Source: Picocystis sp. L7
Lineage: Eukaryota; Chlorophyta; Picocystophyceae; Picocystales; Picocystaceae
NCBI GenBank assembly: GCA_020975725.1
Contig: QXJR01000009.1
Span: 1 to 64,000, forward strand
Direction of reading: 5' to 3'
Length of the DNA stretch: 64,000 nt
The notes beneath the pieces were generated by a model that did no database searches, was not told the origin of the DNA, and saw nothing but the letters and a program-made list of their open reading frames with translations. Position 1 is the first letter of the stretch; each line of letters starts with the position of its first letter. Shown here one piece after another: positions 32,209-43,700 of this stretch. The position numbers and the translations under genes are program-made.

Positions 32209-32916
32209 TCACCTTCTTTGCTTGCCCCTGGAGATGGAAGAGAGCACTTTCTTCCGCTGGTGTACCATGTGCATGTAGAGCATAGGGAATCCATAAAAAT
32301 AGGCTCCCATAAAGACAAGAATGCATGTGCTGTAATCGATTCCAAAGTTAAAAGCGTTGGGCATCTTAATGGATGGCCCCCCATGCTTCGCTGCGTGGTT
32401 CCAGGCCGACCAAGCCAGCACCAGTTCACTGGCCACTCCTATGGGATACAGCAGGATAAACGCTGTATATCGCATCCATGAAAGCATGTACGGTAGAGCA
32501 TCGAGCTCCTTCAACATGTAGAATGTGTACCGAATGATTTCGGTGATGGACCAAGCTAGGAGGAGCGAAATTACGTTCAACTTGAGTGTCCCATTCACCA
32601 GCACCAACTCAGCATTTTGCGAGGAGGGCACGCATTGAAGCACGGCCCACACCACCACCAGTCTTGAGGCTACTTGCATGGCAGTCAGGAAGGCAGAGCT
32701 GCGTACGATTCCCACAGCTGCATGTATCACTTCCATGATGGCCAGGGTCTGTGCAAGTAGAAGTTCGTTTCGCAGTCCATCATAGGTTTCTATTCTGTCT
32801 TTTCCGTACCAGACGGATGTGCAGAGCAAGTAAAGGATTCGCGTCCAAGCACCTGCGAGCCAAGCGTTGTACCATGTCACATAGGTCTGCACCGACGTTC
32901 CGTGTTCATCGTGCAT
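32209..32916 (-). CDS. HACD: Very-long-chain (3R)-3-hydroxyacyl-CoA dehydratase (HACD/PHS1 family)
   Basis: 235 aa from the ATG at 32916, full length for the family and without introns. It removes water from 3-hydroxyacyl-CoA, the third step of the ER fatty-acid elongation cycle that makes very-long-chain fatty acids for sphingolipids and other lipids. Family motifs are clear: TYVTWYNAWLAGAW (11-24), MEVIHAAVGIVRSS (61-74), QVASRLVVVW (81-90), WSITEIIRYTFY (122-133) and RYTAFILLYPIGVASE (149-164). The catalytic pair is expected at Tyr157 and Glu164. Several hydrophobic segments fit a six-helix membrane protein. The C-terminal end KQRR is basic and may act in ER retention (inference). It is a normal host gene between two transposons. 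Confidence 0.95.
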   Translation of the reverse strand: MHDEHGTSVQTYVTWYNAWLAGAWTRILYLLCTSVWYGKDRIETYDGLRNELLLAQTLAIMEVIHAAVGIVRSSAFLTAMQVASRLVVVWAVLQCVPSSQNAELVLVNGTLKLNVISLLLAWSITEIIRYTFYMLKELDALPYMLSWMRYTAFILLYPIGVASELVLAWSAWNHAAKHGGPSIKMPNAFNFGIDYSTCILVFMGAYFYGFPMLYMHMVHQRKKVLSSISRGKQRR

Positions 32917-33263
32917 TTCATTCAGACTTCGTCAGTCCCACGTTCGCCACTTCGTAAGCGATGCACTTCCTCCCACATCTTCACCGCGCTCACCTTTCTC
33001 GTCGTCGTCATGGTTCGTCACCTCTTGTCACGCTGGCTGCAGTTCTTCACCTTGGTTCGACGGATGGATGCTGTTCGTTGTCGTCCTTCGGTCTCCTTTC
33101 ACACGGGGAATCCGGTATCGGAAAAACGAAGGATCGGGGTTCGTTCCAAATCCCATTGAACGACGTATCTTCAAATCCTCTGGAGGGATCCGTTCTTCGT
33201 TGGAGAAACATCGGGGCTCAGTTGGTCGGCTATCCTGGACAGCGATTGTAAGGTATCGATCAC

Positions 33264-33310
33264 CTAATACTAAAAGTAGGGATGTCCCTGGGTACCTCGA
33301 ACCGCCCATT
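33264..33310 (+). repeat. 47-bp direct repeat left of the Harbinger element
   Basis: CTAATACTAAAAGTAGGGAT and the following 27 bases match 36446-36492 with one mismatch. The repeat directly abuts the left terminal inverted repeat. It is much longer than the 3-bp duplication expected for PIF/Harbinger. Confidence 0.85.
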
Positions 33311-33657
33311 AGAGGGATTCGGCAAGCCCCCCCAAAAAAAACTTCCGGTCCGTTTCGCCCCGGTCGTAGCGGTCGTATTTTTTCGGGTCGAAATCGAGAT
33401 TCGGCATTTCTTTCCCAAAATCGTCCCGAAAGAGGGGGTCTCGTCCTCCGCGGGGATTGTAAGATAGCGATCTGTTAATACCGAAAATACGGATCCTGCG
33501 ATTTGGCGCGAAAGGGAACCTTGTTGGTTTCTGACCTGGACGATGATCCGATGGAGGTCGACGAGTTCCAACAATTATGCAAAATTCTGTAATTTGCATC
33601 CATCGACGAGGAAGCAGGACTTCTTCGTCGAGCTATGGCGTTTGAATTGAGTGCGCA

Positions 33658-34011
33658 ATGGGCAGTATCCAGGCGCACCAGCCATTGGCTGTGCGTGACG
33701 ACAATGTCGAAATCACGGAGACGCCAAACGTCGCGCATGAAGGATTGAAGGCGAAGCGGAACAGGTGGAACGAAGCGCAGCAGATTGCGCTCGTGAATCA
33801 GATGTATATGGACGAATGCTGTCCGATTGGCACGGGCTCCCATGGAGCGATCAACGCGGCCTGGTCGAACTTGCTGGATGGCTTGCGAAGGCATCCAGAC
33901 GGCCTGTTCGACGACTTCAACCTGTGTCAGAGGACTGTCCAGCGCCAATTGGCCGCTTTGATGGAGAAGCAGGACAAGCGAAATGCAGTGACCCTAGCTG
34001 CGACCGGTTGA
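33658..34011 (+). CDS. Harbinger Myb/SANT-like DNA-binding protein (N-terminal part)
   Basis: 117 aa from the ATG at 33658. KRNRWNEAQQIALVNQMYMD followed by GSHGAINAAWSNLLDGLRRHP and LCQRTVQRQLAALM has the Trp spacing of the trihelix/Myb-SANT-like fold found in the second protein of PIF/Harbinger elements, which binds element ends and takes the transposase to the nucleus. The frame stops at 34011. A basic, Gln/Glu-rich stretch continues in other frames to about 34527, so either an intron or decay follows. Confidence 0.65.
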   Translation: MGSIQAHQPLAVRDDNVEITETPNVAHEGLKAKRNRWNEAQQIALVNQMYMDECCPIGTGSHGAINAAWSNLLDGLRRHPDGLFDDFNLCQRTVQRQLAALMEKQDKRNAVTLAATG

Positions 34012-34799
34012 GGGGTAGGTGCACTGCACACCGACCTCGAACAAGGAGCCTAGCGCCTGTTGGACTTGCGCGACGTTCTAAAGCAGCAGCGGGGGATTGC
34101 GAAGGAGCAGCGGAACACGAAGCTGGCGCGACTGGACGAGGATGCGAAGCAAGCCTTGAGGAAGTCCATGGAAACACACGGAAAAAGGGCAAGGCGCGCC
34201 TCGTCCGATTGCTAGAGCCATGGCAGCGGCGGAGGTCGCTCCAGTATCGCGCAACTGGAAGCGAGTATGCGCGATACCAACAACCTACTGATGCTCGCTA
34301 TGGAGGAGCACGTTGAGACGCAAGCGGAGATGGCCTAAATGAAGGCGGACAAATTCTACAAATTGCATCCGCACGTGGCGCCCGATCCTAGACCAAAGGA
34401 AGCTTGGACTGCGAAAGCAGTGGCAGCGCGTCGTGCAAAGCTGCACCGTTCGTCGGTGGAGGACAATGTGACATCAGAGGAGGACGACCTCAACAACGTC
34501 GACGTAGCAAACGTATGTGACGTCTAACTTGCCTTGTCTGAATTCCTATTTTGCTTTCTTTTCTTTAGCATTCTTTGCCAAATTTCCCTATTGTTCTTTC
34601 TCTACGAAAGAATCTACCTCATTCGCGTCGGAAGTTTTCGTGCAGGTGCTTGAAATCGTTTGTGTTCGTCGTGTTTACATTGGGAAGACGCGCGTACATT
34701 TTTTTTGGCAGCAACAATACAAAATCATTACAAGGCAGGTTGTTGGTTTAGGAGCGGAGTGAGGTGCCATACATGAACATATGGCACCTGCTTCTTCTT

Positions 34800-34922
34800 C
34801 ATGTTGCCGGTGCTCGATGGTTGCTGTTGGTTACTACACTGCTGGATGGATGCTACTGGATGGATGCTGCTAGATTGCCGTTGCTGGATGGATGCTGGTG
34901 GATGGTTACTGCACTGCTAGAT
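34800..34922. repeat. Short tandem repeats, GGATGGATGCTG theme
   Basis: Irregular repeats of TGGATGGATGCTG/GCTGCTGGATGG between the two Harbinger genes, in the 3' untranslated side of the transposase gene. Confidence 0.7.
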
Positions 34923-34924
34923 GG

Positions 34925-36127
34925 TCAATGATCAACTTCAACCGCAATCGTATCTTGTAATTGTGCACCCCCCACCGAGTACATATTTCTGTACTCCTGC
35001 ATAGTAGGAGGTGTTGTGTTGAAGCAACTGTTCGCAACACCGCCGTAACGACACGTATGAAAGTTAGTCAGTAAAGCTGCTACCCAACCATCCTTACTAG
35101 TTGCACGGGAGCCTGTCATCTTCCTTGTGACGTCCGTTACGAACGGCCACAAATTGCCGATCTTTCCAAAGACCCATTCAGCACATTCCCTGTACTGGGA
35201 CATGGCGGTGGCGTACTCTGCCATGGCAGGTGTCCTATTCGATCGTTTCGGTGCACGGAGGAGGACCTCGCTCGCTGGATAGGCTGCATCTCCGTACAAG
35301 CACACCCGCTGTCCAAGTCGTTCGCAAATAGCACGCAATCGAGGCACAAGCTCAGAATCAACCAGCATTTGCGGATCGTTCGTACGACCTGCAGATGGTC
35401 CAAACCAATCGCCGATCATGAAGTTTGGAAGGACAACGCACTGGTACTTGACCTTGTGCGACCGCTTCCATCCATTGTACATGCTCTCCTGTCCCACCAC
35501 TGGGCGGCAGATGGTGAACATGGTGCCGTCGATGAAACCCACACAGTGAGCTTCGAGGCACCCGCAGCGCGCCAAATCATCCGCAAACAACGGGAGCTGG
35601 GCCTCCCACATTTCCAATCGCATCGCACGTCGCGCGTGTTCGTACACGTGGTCTAGCATCACGTTGTACATCTCCGATATTGCCGGCAGAGGCCTACCGA
35701 AAATCTTCGCGAGCTCCATGTTGTGCTCACGCCTAGCCAACCGACGAAGGAGGAGGAGGAACGCCTCCTCGCCGCCAAACCGCCTCCTGCACCCCGACCG
35801 CAGCACCTCTGGGACCTCCAGCATCCCTCGCAGCTCGGAAATCGCCTCTCGATCGAAGCGGAACCACGACCGCAATTCGTCGTCCGTAAAGGAGTCCACT
35901 GTGCGCGGCGTCGAAGCAAGAGAGCATTGCCGACGCCACCAACCCATCATTTCTCGCAGCAACGCGTCACACTCCGTCGCGATGGCGTCGAACGCACCTA
36001 CGAACGCGAGACCAAGGCTAGGCGACTGACGCGTCACGACGACGGCCAAGGCGCGCATCCTCGCGATCTCCACCCGCATTCGCCTCAGCTGCATGATCTC
36101 GAGGATCCTGCCTTTGCGCTGCGGCAT
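34925..36127 (-). CDS. PIF/Harbinger transposase (DDE_Tnp_4, HARBI1-like), 400 aa
   Basis: The frame opens upstream at a GTG, but the first ATG is at 36127 (MPQRKGRILEI), giving 400 aa, a normal length. The DDE triad of the nuclease fold can be placed: Asp200 in GFIDGTMF, Asp280 in LYGDAAYP (the family's GDxxYP block) and Glu317 in RECAEWVFGKIGNLWPF (the VExxFG block). The N-terminal segment with FRFDREAISELRGML resembles the helix-turn-helix part of HARBI1 proteins. It cuts and joins DNA at the element's terminal repeats. No break is seen in the frame. Confidence 0.93.
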   Translation of the reverse strand: MPQRKGRILEIMQLRRMRVEIARMRALAVVVTRQSPSLGLAFVGAFDAIATECDALLREMMGWWRRQCSLASTPRTVDSFTDDELRSWFRFDREAISELRGMLEVPEVLRSGCRRRFGGEEAFLLLLRRLARREHNMELAKIFGRPLPAISEMYNVMLDHVYEHARRAMRLEMWEAQLPLFADDLARCGCLEAHCVGFIDGTMFTICRPVVGQESMYNGWKRSHKVKYQCVVLPNFMIGDWFGPSAGRTNDPQMLVDSELVPRLRAICERLGQRVCLYGDAAYPASEVLLRAPKRSNRTPAMAEYATAMSQYRECAEWVFGKIGNLWPFVTDVTRKMTGSRATSKDGWVAALLTNFHTCRYGGVANSCFNTTPPTMQEYRNMYSVGGAQLQDTIAVEVDH

Positions 36128-36445
36128 GGTGCTCCTCTCCTCCCTCCTTCCCGCGCTTTTCACGTGGCCTTGCTACCGCCGAGGAAGGGGTCCCATCACG
36201 GCCGAGGCTACGAAGGGATTATTTTCCTCAAAGCATGTGTCCAAATCGCTCCATAATGACCGATGGAGTGTCCTCCTCGTATGGTTCCTTTTTCGCGGAC
36301 CCGCAGAGGATCCCCCAAAATAGAACCACTATTTGCGGCAAAAAAGGACCGGATTTTATTTTCCGGTCGGGAAACCCGGGTCAACGATCAAAAAATTACG
36401 TAATGCAAAACCGGAAGTTTTTTTTTGGGGGCTTGCCGAATGCCT

Positions 36446-36492
36446 CTAATACTAAAAGTAGGGATGTCCCTGGGTACCTCGAACCCCCCATT
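36446..36492 (+). repeat. 47-bp direct repeat right of the Harbinger element
   Basis: Second copy of the 33264-33310 repeat, directly abutting the right terminal inverted repeat; CCCCCC in place of CCGCCC is the only difference I read. Confidence 0.85.
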
Positions 36493-37040
36493 GGGATACG
36501 TTTCTTGCCCATGCACGACCGTTGCCCTGTTGCAAGGAACCCCTCTGGATTAGGTTTTCAGCCCAGTACAAGGAACACGAGACTGACCAGGGACCCGCCA
36601 AAACGTGAACACCCAGCAAGTCGAGACGGAAGCTCCGACGAACGGCAAACGACGGGCGCCCTCAAACTGACGCTGTGAAGCACCTCGAAGACCACGCAAC
36701 TGATATAAAGCTAGCGCAAGACTCCAAGACACGTGACGTCGTAAAACTCGTTGCAAGCGCACTATTAAGCGCTCGCAACCTTACCTATAAAACAGTTTCT
36801 GCATGCCCGCGACAACCACGCTTCACTACCATCGCAACTCTTCCTCGACCCCCACCAAGTGGTTGCACGGATCGCTACCGCCAGCCCATCGCCATTTGAA
36901 AGACCACAAGTGCCGTCTCCCACAGAGACAAGAGTAACCAGTCCAATCCAACAGAAGGATTCTGATCAAATCCTTTAATAGCCCAATTGCTTGTATCACG
37001 ATTCCGATACGACCCATCGATGATTACAAGGAATATTAGA
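36493..37040. other. Non-coding, nothing recognised
   Basis: Short frames only. TATAAA strings near 36708 and 36786 are not attached to any gene I can support. Confidence 0.4.
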
Positions 37041-37746
37041 CTTGCGTCCGTGGTTGAATGACCCAACACACGTACTCTTGGTGACGAGGGTCTCGTGGAC
37101 GGGATTCGCACCCCTTGTACCGGGGTCTTCTTCTCTCTCTCTTCTCCCTTGCGTTGAAGGAGCCTCGGCCGGCGTGGGAGGCAAGAACGGACGTGCTGGA
37201 GCGTCCAGGTGGTTTGTCCTGTTGCGTTGGTCAGGGTCGGAGGAGGAGGCGTGTTGCGCACTTGGCTTGGCAAGTAGAAGAAGTGTATCACAAAGCAAAG
37301 AGGGACCAAGGGTCTACCTCTCTCACCGCCTCTCACTGGCGGTTGGAATTGGGGCAACTGGGGTGCCATGGCAGCCCACGTGCTCCCTAGAGTCACATCT
37401 GACCGTCCGTTGCGTTCGCCCCGGGGCGAACGTGAGCTGGCAGTCGCATCGACACCGTCCAGCACCCCAGCCCTACCTTCCAGAAGGAAAGGTAGAGATG
37501 GGGTCGGTCCCCTTCAGTCGGTCTGTTTCGGTCTAAATCCTCGATGTCCCTTACAGAAAACCCGTTCTGAACCGGGGCGACCTTCCTTCAATACGAACCC
37601 CCAAGGGGACTGACTCCAGTTCCGGAACGGTGCAGCCGTTGTTTGAGAGGGGACACCATTGCCCTTCATCCATATGGGGTCCCGTGGGTCTGGTCCCGTA
37701 GGCCAGGGTCTCGTAGGGACCCTGGGAGGCCTCGCTGGCCGTTACA
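37041..37746 (-). repeat. Solo LTR-like segment, reverse orientation, 522-bp-LTR superfamily
   Basis: From GCGTCCGTGG to about GTTACA. Read on the minus strand it follows the block order of the 522-bp LTR (GGCGGTTGGAATTGGGGCAAC, CCCAGCCCTACCTTCCAGAAG, then TCCTCGATGTCCCTTACAGA). The same diverged form occurs at 46273-46974. Ends are approximate and no internal element genes adjoin it, so it looks like a solo LTR. Confidence 0.55.
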
Positions 37747-38800
37747 GGAGCATAGAGGAAGCAAGAGGCTGAGCCCGATGAACCTAGCGCAAATTGTTGA
37801 CACCATGGCGCAGGAAGGTGAACACCCACATTGCAAGAGCTCGATCGAAACGTGGCCAATGCCATTGAGCCCGTTGTGGCATCGAAACAAGTTGTCTTAC
37901 GAAGAACTTGGACCGCGGAACATCGAATTCTTTTGCATCGCTAATGATGCATTGAGTCATGCAACCCAATCATAGAGCAAGGCAACATCGCAACAAATTC
38001 CGCTTGGAACAAGCTTCGATTTGCTTTCAGAGCTGATCCGGATCGAATGTTCGACGGCTCTTTGCACCTCATTGACTCATTGCGCCGCTACGTCCGCCCC
38101 GCTACGACGAGGCAGATGAAGCGCAACCAATTATCACGCGTTGCTAGAGCACGGGGTGGCACCGGAGTGCATGCGGAAGAAGAAGTACTAGCCCTACACC
38201 TTCTCGAGCAACACGAGAAGATGGAGAGCGAGCGTGACGCCCTTAAGGAAGGCCAACAGGCGAGGAGCTCAAAGTTGGATGCTGAGGGGAGGGTTCACCT
38301 CTCGTGTCAAATGGAGATGAAAGGAATGAAGCGGCGTTCGGAAGATTCGGATGCAACTTGGGTGGACGAGCATGTGCAAAGGGGTTTGTGTGGTTGATTG
38401 GTTTCTTTCCACGTAGGAGCGCAGCTTCCAGGCTGCCTTGGAGGAAATAGTTCGCTTGCGTGGTAGAAAAGAAACCCTGCGGATCTATGGCTTCACGAAG
38501 CAACAATAGAGAAGTGGCCAGACCTAGGAACGCACATGGACTATGTCGAGCATGCCTTGCACGAGCATAGAATATCGCTCGCCCCACATCCCACCCACGT
38601 GCAAGATGATGGTGTGCCCCTTTCGTTAGAAATGGAAACAGAAGGAACGCCGGAAGCCTACATCAATGTTCTGTTATTACGTTTGTCTTGATTTGCATGC
38701 AATCGTTTCATTTCTCGCTAGCAGTCAAAATGCCTTTTGCCTAGTACGAATGAGGTGCAGAAATATGAATGCATTGAAATAAATGCGCATGCATTACCAC
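37747..38800 (+). other. Unrecognised region with a weak coding signal
   Basis: A plus-strand frame at 38047-38397 (116 aa, ATG start) is basic at first (YVRPATTRQMKRNQLSRVAR) and then coiled-coil-like (HLLEQHEKMESERDALKEGQQ). Another frame at 37643-37975 carries LSYEELGPRNIEFFCIANDA just before it. Together they may be remains of one gene or two exons. No family is recognised. The region ends at the target site of the next LTR element. Confidence 0.25.
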
Positions 38801-39322
38801 TGTAGGCCCCACAGGCCCTATACATGAGAGGGCCCCTTCGAACCCCTCTCCAAGTTGGGTCGAGACCTGGTCCGGTCAGGACCCTTGTAGTAAGGGGACT
38901 CGCCCCTTACTAAGGGAGCTCCCCATCGAGGACTCGAACGGAACAGACCCGGATTGAAGGGTTGTGGTGTTTGGAATCCCTTCCCTCAATCCCTTCTAGA
39001 AGGTAGGGCTGGGGCAACTCAACGGTGGCGATGCGACGGACAGGCCAGGGTCGCTTGGAAACGACCCTTCGGGACCATCCAATGCATCGCCCGCCCCCCA
39101 CGTGGGCAGTTGGGGAGCCCCGCCAGGCTGTCTTCAACCGCTCAAGGGCGGTTGAGAGAGAGGTAGACCCCTAGGTCCCTCCCCTTGTCTTTTTAGTTCA
39201 CTTGCTTTCTTTCGGAAGAGCTACCGCCTTCCTAGCGCCTCCTCCACTTCGCCACCTTTAAACGACGCTCTTTTCGGTGCCTGTGAGACCCTGAGCACGT
39301 GCCACATCAGTCGGACGCTACA
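38801..39322 (+). repeat. Left LTR, 522 bp
   Basis: TGTAGGCCCCACAGGCCCTA to ACGCTACA. It contains the palindrome-like pair CAACCGCTC/GAGCGGTTG-type near 39137 and the block CCCCACGTGGGCAGTTGGGG. Confidence 0.95.
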
Positions 39323-39344
39323 TTGTCGAAGCTATCACCCACCG

Positions 39345-40642
39345 ATGAGTGATGTTGAAGAAGACGTCCCCTTGGGGACCCTCACCCGTTTTCAACGGAT
39401 GAGAGAGGAGCTCGAAAGAGAAAAAGAAGGTCGAAAAGACCTCGAAGCAAAGACTTTGCTGCTGGAAAGTGAGCTCGCACAACTTCGTTCGCTCCCCAGT
39501 GTCAAAAAAGACGATACCGGTGCCGTAGTCGTGGGCCAAGACGAAACCATGATGGAAGAAGCGATGCAAGAGGAAGACGAGCTTCAACATGAAGCTCATC
39601 AGCAAGAAGCATTCAGACAAGACGGGAAACAAGCTGAAAATCTACCCCTTGCAGTCCAACCCCTTACCGAAGAAGGGCTACACTCCCTTACCGGCATGTA
39701 TCAAGCCATGGGGGCATCGCAACGCCTACAAGGTGTAACACTTACTAAGCCAAAGTCATTTTCTGGTGCCGAACTTACCGACGACCCATATTCGCTTACT
39801 CATTGGTACCGAGAGGTCTCTTGTTGGGTTCAAGGCTATGCCTTGAGTGACACTCAACAAGTAGTGCTTGCCTTGCAAACTTTGAGCGGGACCGCAAGGA
39901 TCATGATGGATAATATCATCATGGGTGATAAGAGTCGAGTGTCGCACCTTCGAGCCCTCTATGAGTTGTTGAAAGAGACATTTCAGCGGCGTGACCCGGG
40001 CCCGGATGCATGGAAAGAATTTCAGCGCGCCCGCATGCGCCCGATCAAGGAAGACGTCGTAAAATTTTTGAACCGACTACTCTTGCTGAGCTTTGTGGTC
40101 AACATGAGCACCGATCCTACGTGCATGAAAATCAGTGAAAGCGACATCGCAACAAAACTTCGCATTGGTCTGCCCTACTCGATGAGTAACAAGATAGAGC
40201 AACATTTTCAATTACTAGTGGAATTAGGACGTTCCCCGGACATGTCCCCATGGGGGTATGTGCCGCTGCCTTGAAGGTAGAAGCCCAAGAACGGGAGCAA
40301 GCCAAAGCCGCTTCCCGCAATACAAAGCCTCCGGGGACCAGTACCGTCCGCGCCGCATCAGTTGTTACGGTGCGAGCAATGCCCAATGCAGACAATGATC
40401 CAAAAAGGGCATCCATGACTGCCTCAGGCCAAATCGCAAAAAGATTTGCTGACCTATCCAAGGAGCTTCAAGCTCGCATCGTTCGAGTGCAAACAGAGTT
40501 AAAGGACCTGCCATTGGGCGCAACCCTTACACTTGATCAGCAGAAACAATGCATCGCTAATTCATTATGTTTGCGATGCCGTCGCTATGGACATGACGCA
40601 AAACAGTGCCGTCATTCGTCCCCTATGTCTCCAAAAAACTGA
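39345..40642 (+). pseudogene. gag region of the 522-bp-LTR element
   Basis: Starts at an ATG 22 bp after the LTR. The N terminus is a charged coiled coil (REELEREKEGRKDLEAKT), then a retrotransposon gag domain (KPKSFSGAELTDDPYSLTHW and following). A zinc knuckle of CCHC type (CLRCRRYGHDAKQC) lies at its end, near 40570-40610. Gag packages the element RNA in particles. Part of a broken element. Confidence 0.85.
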
Positions 40643-40749
40643 AAGAGCTCCACCTGACAGTTGGGGCTGTCAGGATGGAGCCGGGAGAGGGACCACCAAC
40701 TGATGCAAGGAGTGGTATATGAAACAATACAAATTTATATCCAGGCCAA

Positions 40750-43700
40750 GTGGTGTCCCTCACAGCATCACCAAACCCCCGCCCTCGATGTGAATTTCTC
40801 ACAGCGAGATGTTATTTGGGAGACCCAGCAGTCCCCACCTTACAAACTCTAGCTTATGTGGATACGCTTGCCAGCAACTCATTCTTGAGCTTTCCAGCCT
40901 TTCAGGAACTTAAAAGAAAAGATCCTACCTTGCGTAATTGGAAGCCTACTGGACATTTCTTCAATTTCAGCCTGGCAGTAGGGACTGAAACACACCAGGC
41001 TGAGGTGATCGAAGTCGTGCTGACCATTGATACCTTTCAGGTCATTCACACTTTCGGAGTCGCGCCCATCGAAACCTTCAGTTGCATACTTGGCGTCGAC
41101 TTCTGCCATCAGTACCTGCAGCAACTTAATTGGCAGCAGCAGTACATGGAACTACGCGATCCAGTAGGAATTGTGCATCGAGTCCAGGGCGATGAATCAT
41201 TCATCAAGGCCCGTAAGTTAGACTTGATAGTACCCCCCTCAGAAGTGAAGGAAGCATTGCAATCAACAGAGTGCCTTTTATTAATGGTTCAGCCCCTAGA
41301 TCCCACGGTGGAAATCACAAGTGAAGAGCAGGACCTGGGCAGTTTCCGGAGCCAGCTCAGTGAAGCGTACGAACTACGCCCCAGCGAACGGGAACGCTTG
41401 GACACGCTTTTAGATCAGCACAAGTCTTGCTTCGAAAAGCGAACCTCGGTACCCAATGAAAAAGTACCTGGGGAATCATTCAGCATCAATGTAGAACCAG
41501 GTACACAACCAGTACACCGCAATTACTATCGCTTGTCCCCCCAGCAACAAGAAACTCTACGTGAATTGCTTGCTGAGTACGTTGACGCGGGGAAGATGGA
41601 CATCTGCGCTGGATCCAGCTGGGGAGCACCTGTGCTGCTTATACCAAAGAAGGATGGGGGTTGGAGAGTTGTTTTTGATTATAGGCTGCTTAATGCGGCA
41701 ACAATCAAGGACCGCTACCCATTACCCCGCATTGATGACCACCTGCAGAATTTGCAGGGGTCCCATGTGTTCTCGTCAGTAGATGCTCTGGATGGTTTCC
41801 ACCAGATACCGATGAACCCGATCGATGTAGAAAAGACTCCCGTCGTAACACCGTTTGGGAGTTATATATGGCGCGTTATGCCAATGGGGCTTGCTAATGC
41901 CCCGGCAATGTTTCAGCGCATGATGAACCTCATCTTTGGAACCTTGCCCTTTCTCAAGGTTTACATGGATGACATCCTGCTCCATTCTGTCAACCTAACA
42001 GAACATTTCGAACATCTGCAGCAATTTTTGGATATGTGCCAGCAGAATGACATTCGATTGAAACGCTCCAAGTGCTTCTTCTTTCATCGCACCCTGGAGT
42101 GGGTCGGTTTCCGTATTCGGGAAGGACAGCTAACATGTGCTGACCACCTGGTTTCACGCATCAGCCAGTTTCCAAAGCCGACAACCCATAAGCAGAACTT
42201 GGCCTTCCTAGGCCTTTGTCAGTTTTACATGCGTTTTGTGCAGAATTACTCAGATATTGCAGCTCCGCTTACGGAGCTCAGCCGTAAACAGTATAAACAT
42301 GATTTCCAACATTACTGGAAGCCTCAACATGATGCTTCATTCAATCAACTAGTACAGTTGCTGACCTCCCGACCAGTGTTACAACTATTCCATGCAGACC
42401 GCCCGATTCGCATAGAGACAGATGCCTCCGATCAAGGCATGGGAGCAGTTCTATTGCAAGACGTCTCCACTAATGAATGGAAGCCTGTGGAGTTTTGGTC
42501 CAAAAAATTCAACTCTGCGCAGAGAAACTATCATCCGGCAGAAAAAGAGACCTGCGCTATCGTTTATGCGCTGCAGCATTGGCGTCACCTACTATTTGGA
42601 CAACAGTTCACCGTCATTACCGATAACCGTGCCAGTATGTACCTGCAGAGCAAATCCTCAGAACAATTAAGCCCACGCGATCAGCGCTGGATTGCCAAAT
42701 TGTCATACTTTGCCCCGTTCGAGGTCCACTATCGTCCGGGACCAGAGAACATCACTGCAGACTACCTGTCCACGCACAGCCTTCCAAGTACGCACCCCGA
42801 TGTTAGAATACTGGATGTACGCGCAGGAACTGGCACCGTATTGCGTGCCCTTTGGCACCTCATACCCCCCGGTGCTGCATTACAAGTTGATTATATTGCC
42901 GTGGAACTCGATCCAGATGCCCGTCAGGTTATCCAGCGAGTTTTCGCAGATATCGGTCTGGACCGCCCTGGACTTTTCACACGAACGGATATCTTCCGCT
43001 ACGGGAACGACGTCCGCATGTTGACCAATCGTCATAAACTGCCTGTGGTAGACTTAGTAATCGCTGGCGTTCCTTGCCAGCCTTTCTCCAAAGCTAATAA
43101 TTCTAAGGATCATCCCAGCTATGGCCTACGAGATCACCGAGAACTGTTCACATCTGTTTATCACTTGCTGGAAAGGTTACATCATCCAAGTTATATCATC
43201 GAGTGTACCCCCTTTGCAGGGCACTTGGACGCGGACTTTCAACAAATTGCTCACATGTTTGGAGAACCATATCTACATGACCTGGCCCATTGTTGCCCAC
43301 AGAAACGCGTCCGCTACTGCTGGACCAGCCTGCCTAATCCTTCGGAATTGTTACCCTTACAGGATCTTCCTCTTACATGGCAGGATTGCTTAACATCTGA
43401 GTCCACGGTGCCCACCGACGACCTGGGACAACCCATTACAAAATGTCCCACCTTAATGGCCTCATGCAAGTCCCACAGTGATCGAAGTCGGTCCACCTGG
43501 GTCCAAAACTCTGATGGAGCATCGAGGCCGCTTCAAATTCAACAAAAGGAGCGCCTAGTTGGACTGCAGACCAACGACACCGCCGCTGCCCAGGTTTCAG
43601 AGGCCTCACGCCATCGCATGTGCGGCAATGCTTTTTCTGTAGCTTGGATTGCCAATTTACTGACTCCCTTTCTACAGAACCACACAGGGACGCTTCGACC

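Larger units (their letters stand above)
33312..36446. mobile_element. PIF/Harbinger DNA transposon, 3.1 kb
   Basis: Terminal inverted repeats of about 37 bp: GAGGGATTCGGCAAGCCCCC at the left (33312-33349), and the complementary GGGGGCTTGCCGAATGCCTC at the right (36410-36446), with an A/T tract and CCGGAAGT inside. The flanks are TTA on the left and TAA on the right, consistent in type with the TWA target preference. Inside are a Myb/SANT-like gene (plus) and a DDE transposase (minus) in convergent arrangement, the standard two-gene layout of the superfamily. The transposase frame is open throughout, so the element may be active or recently so. Confidence 0.88.
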
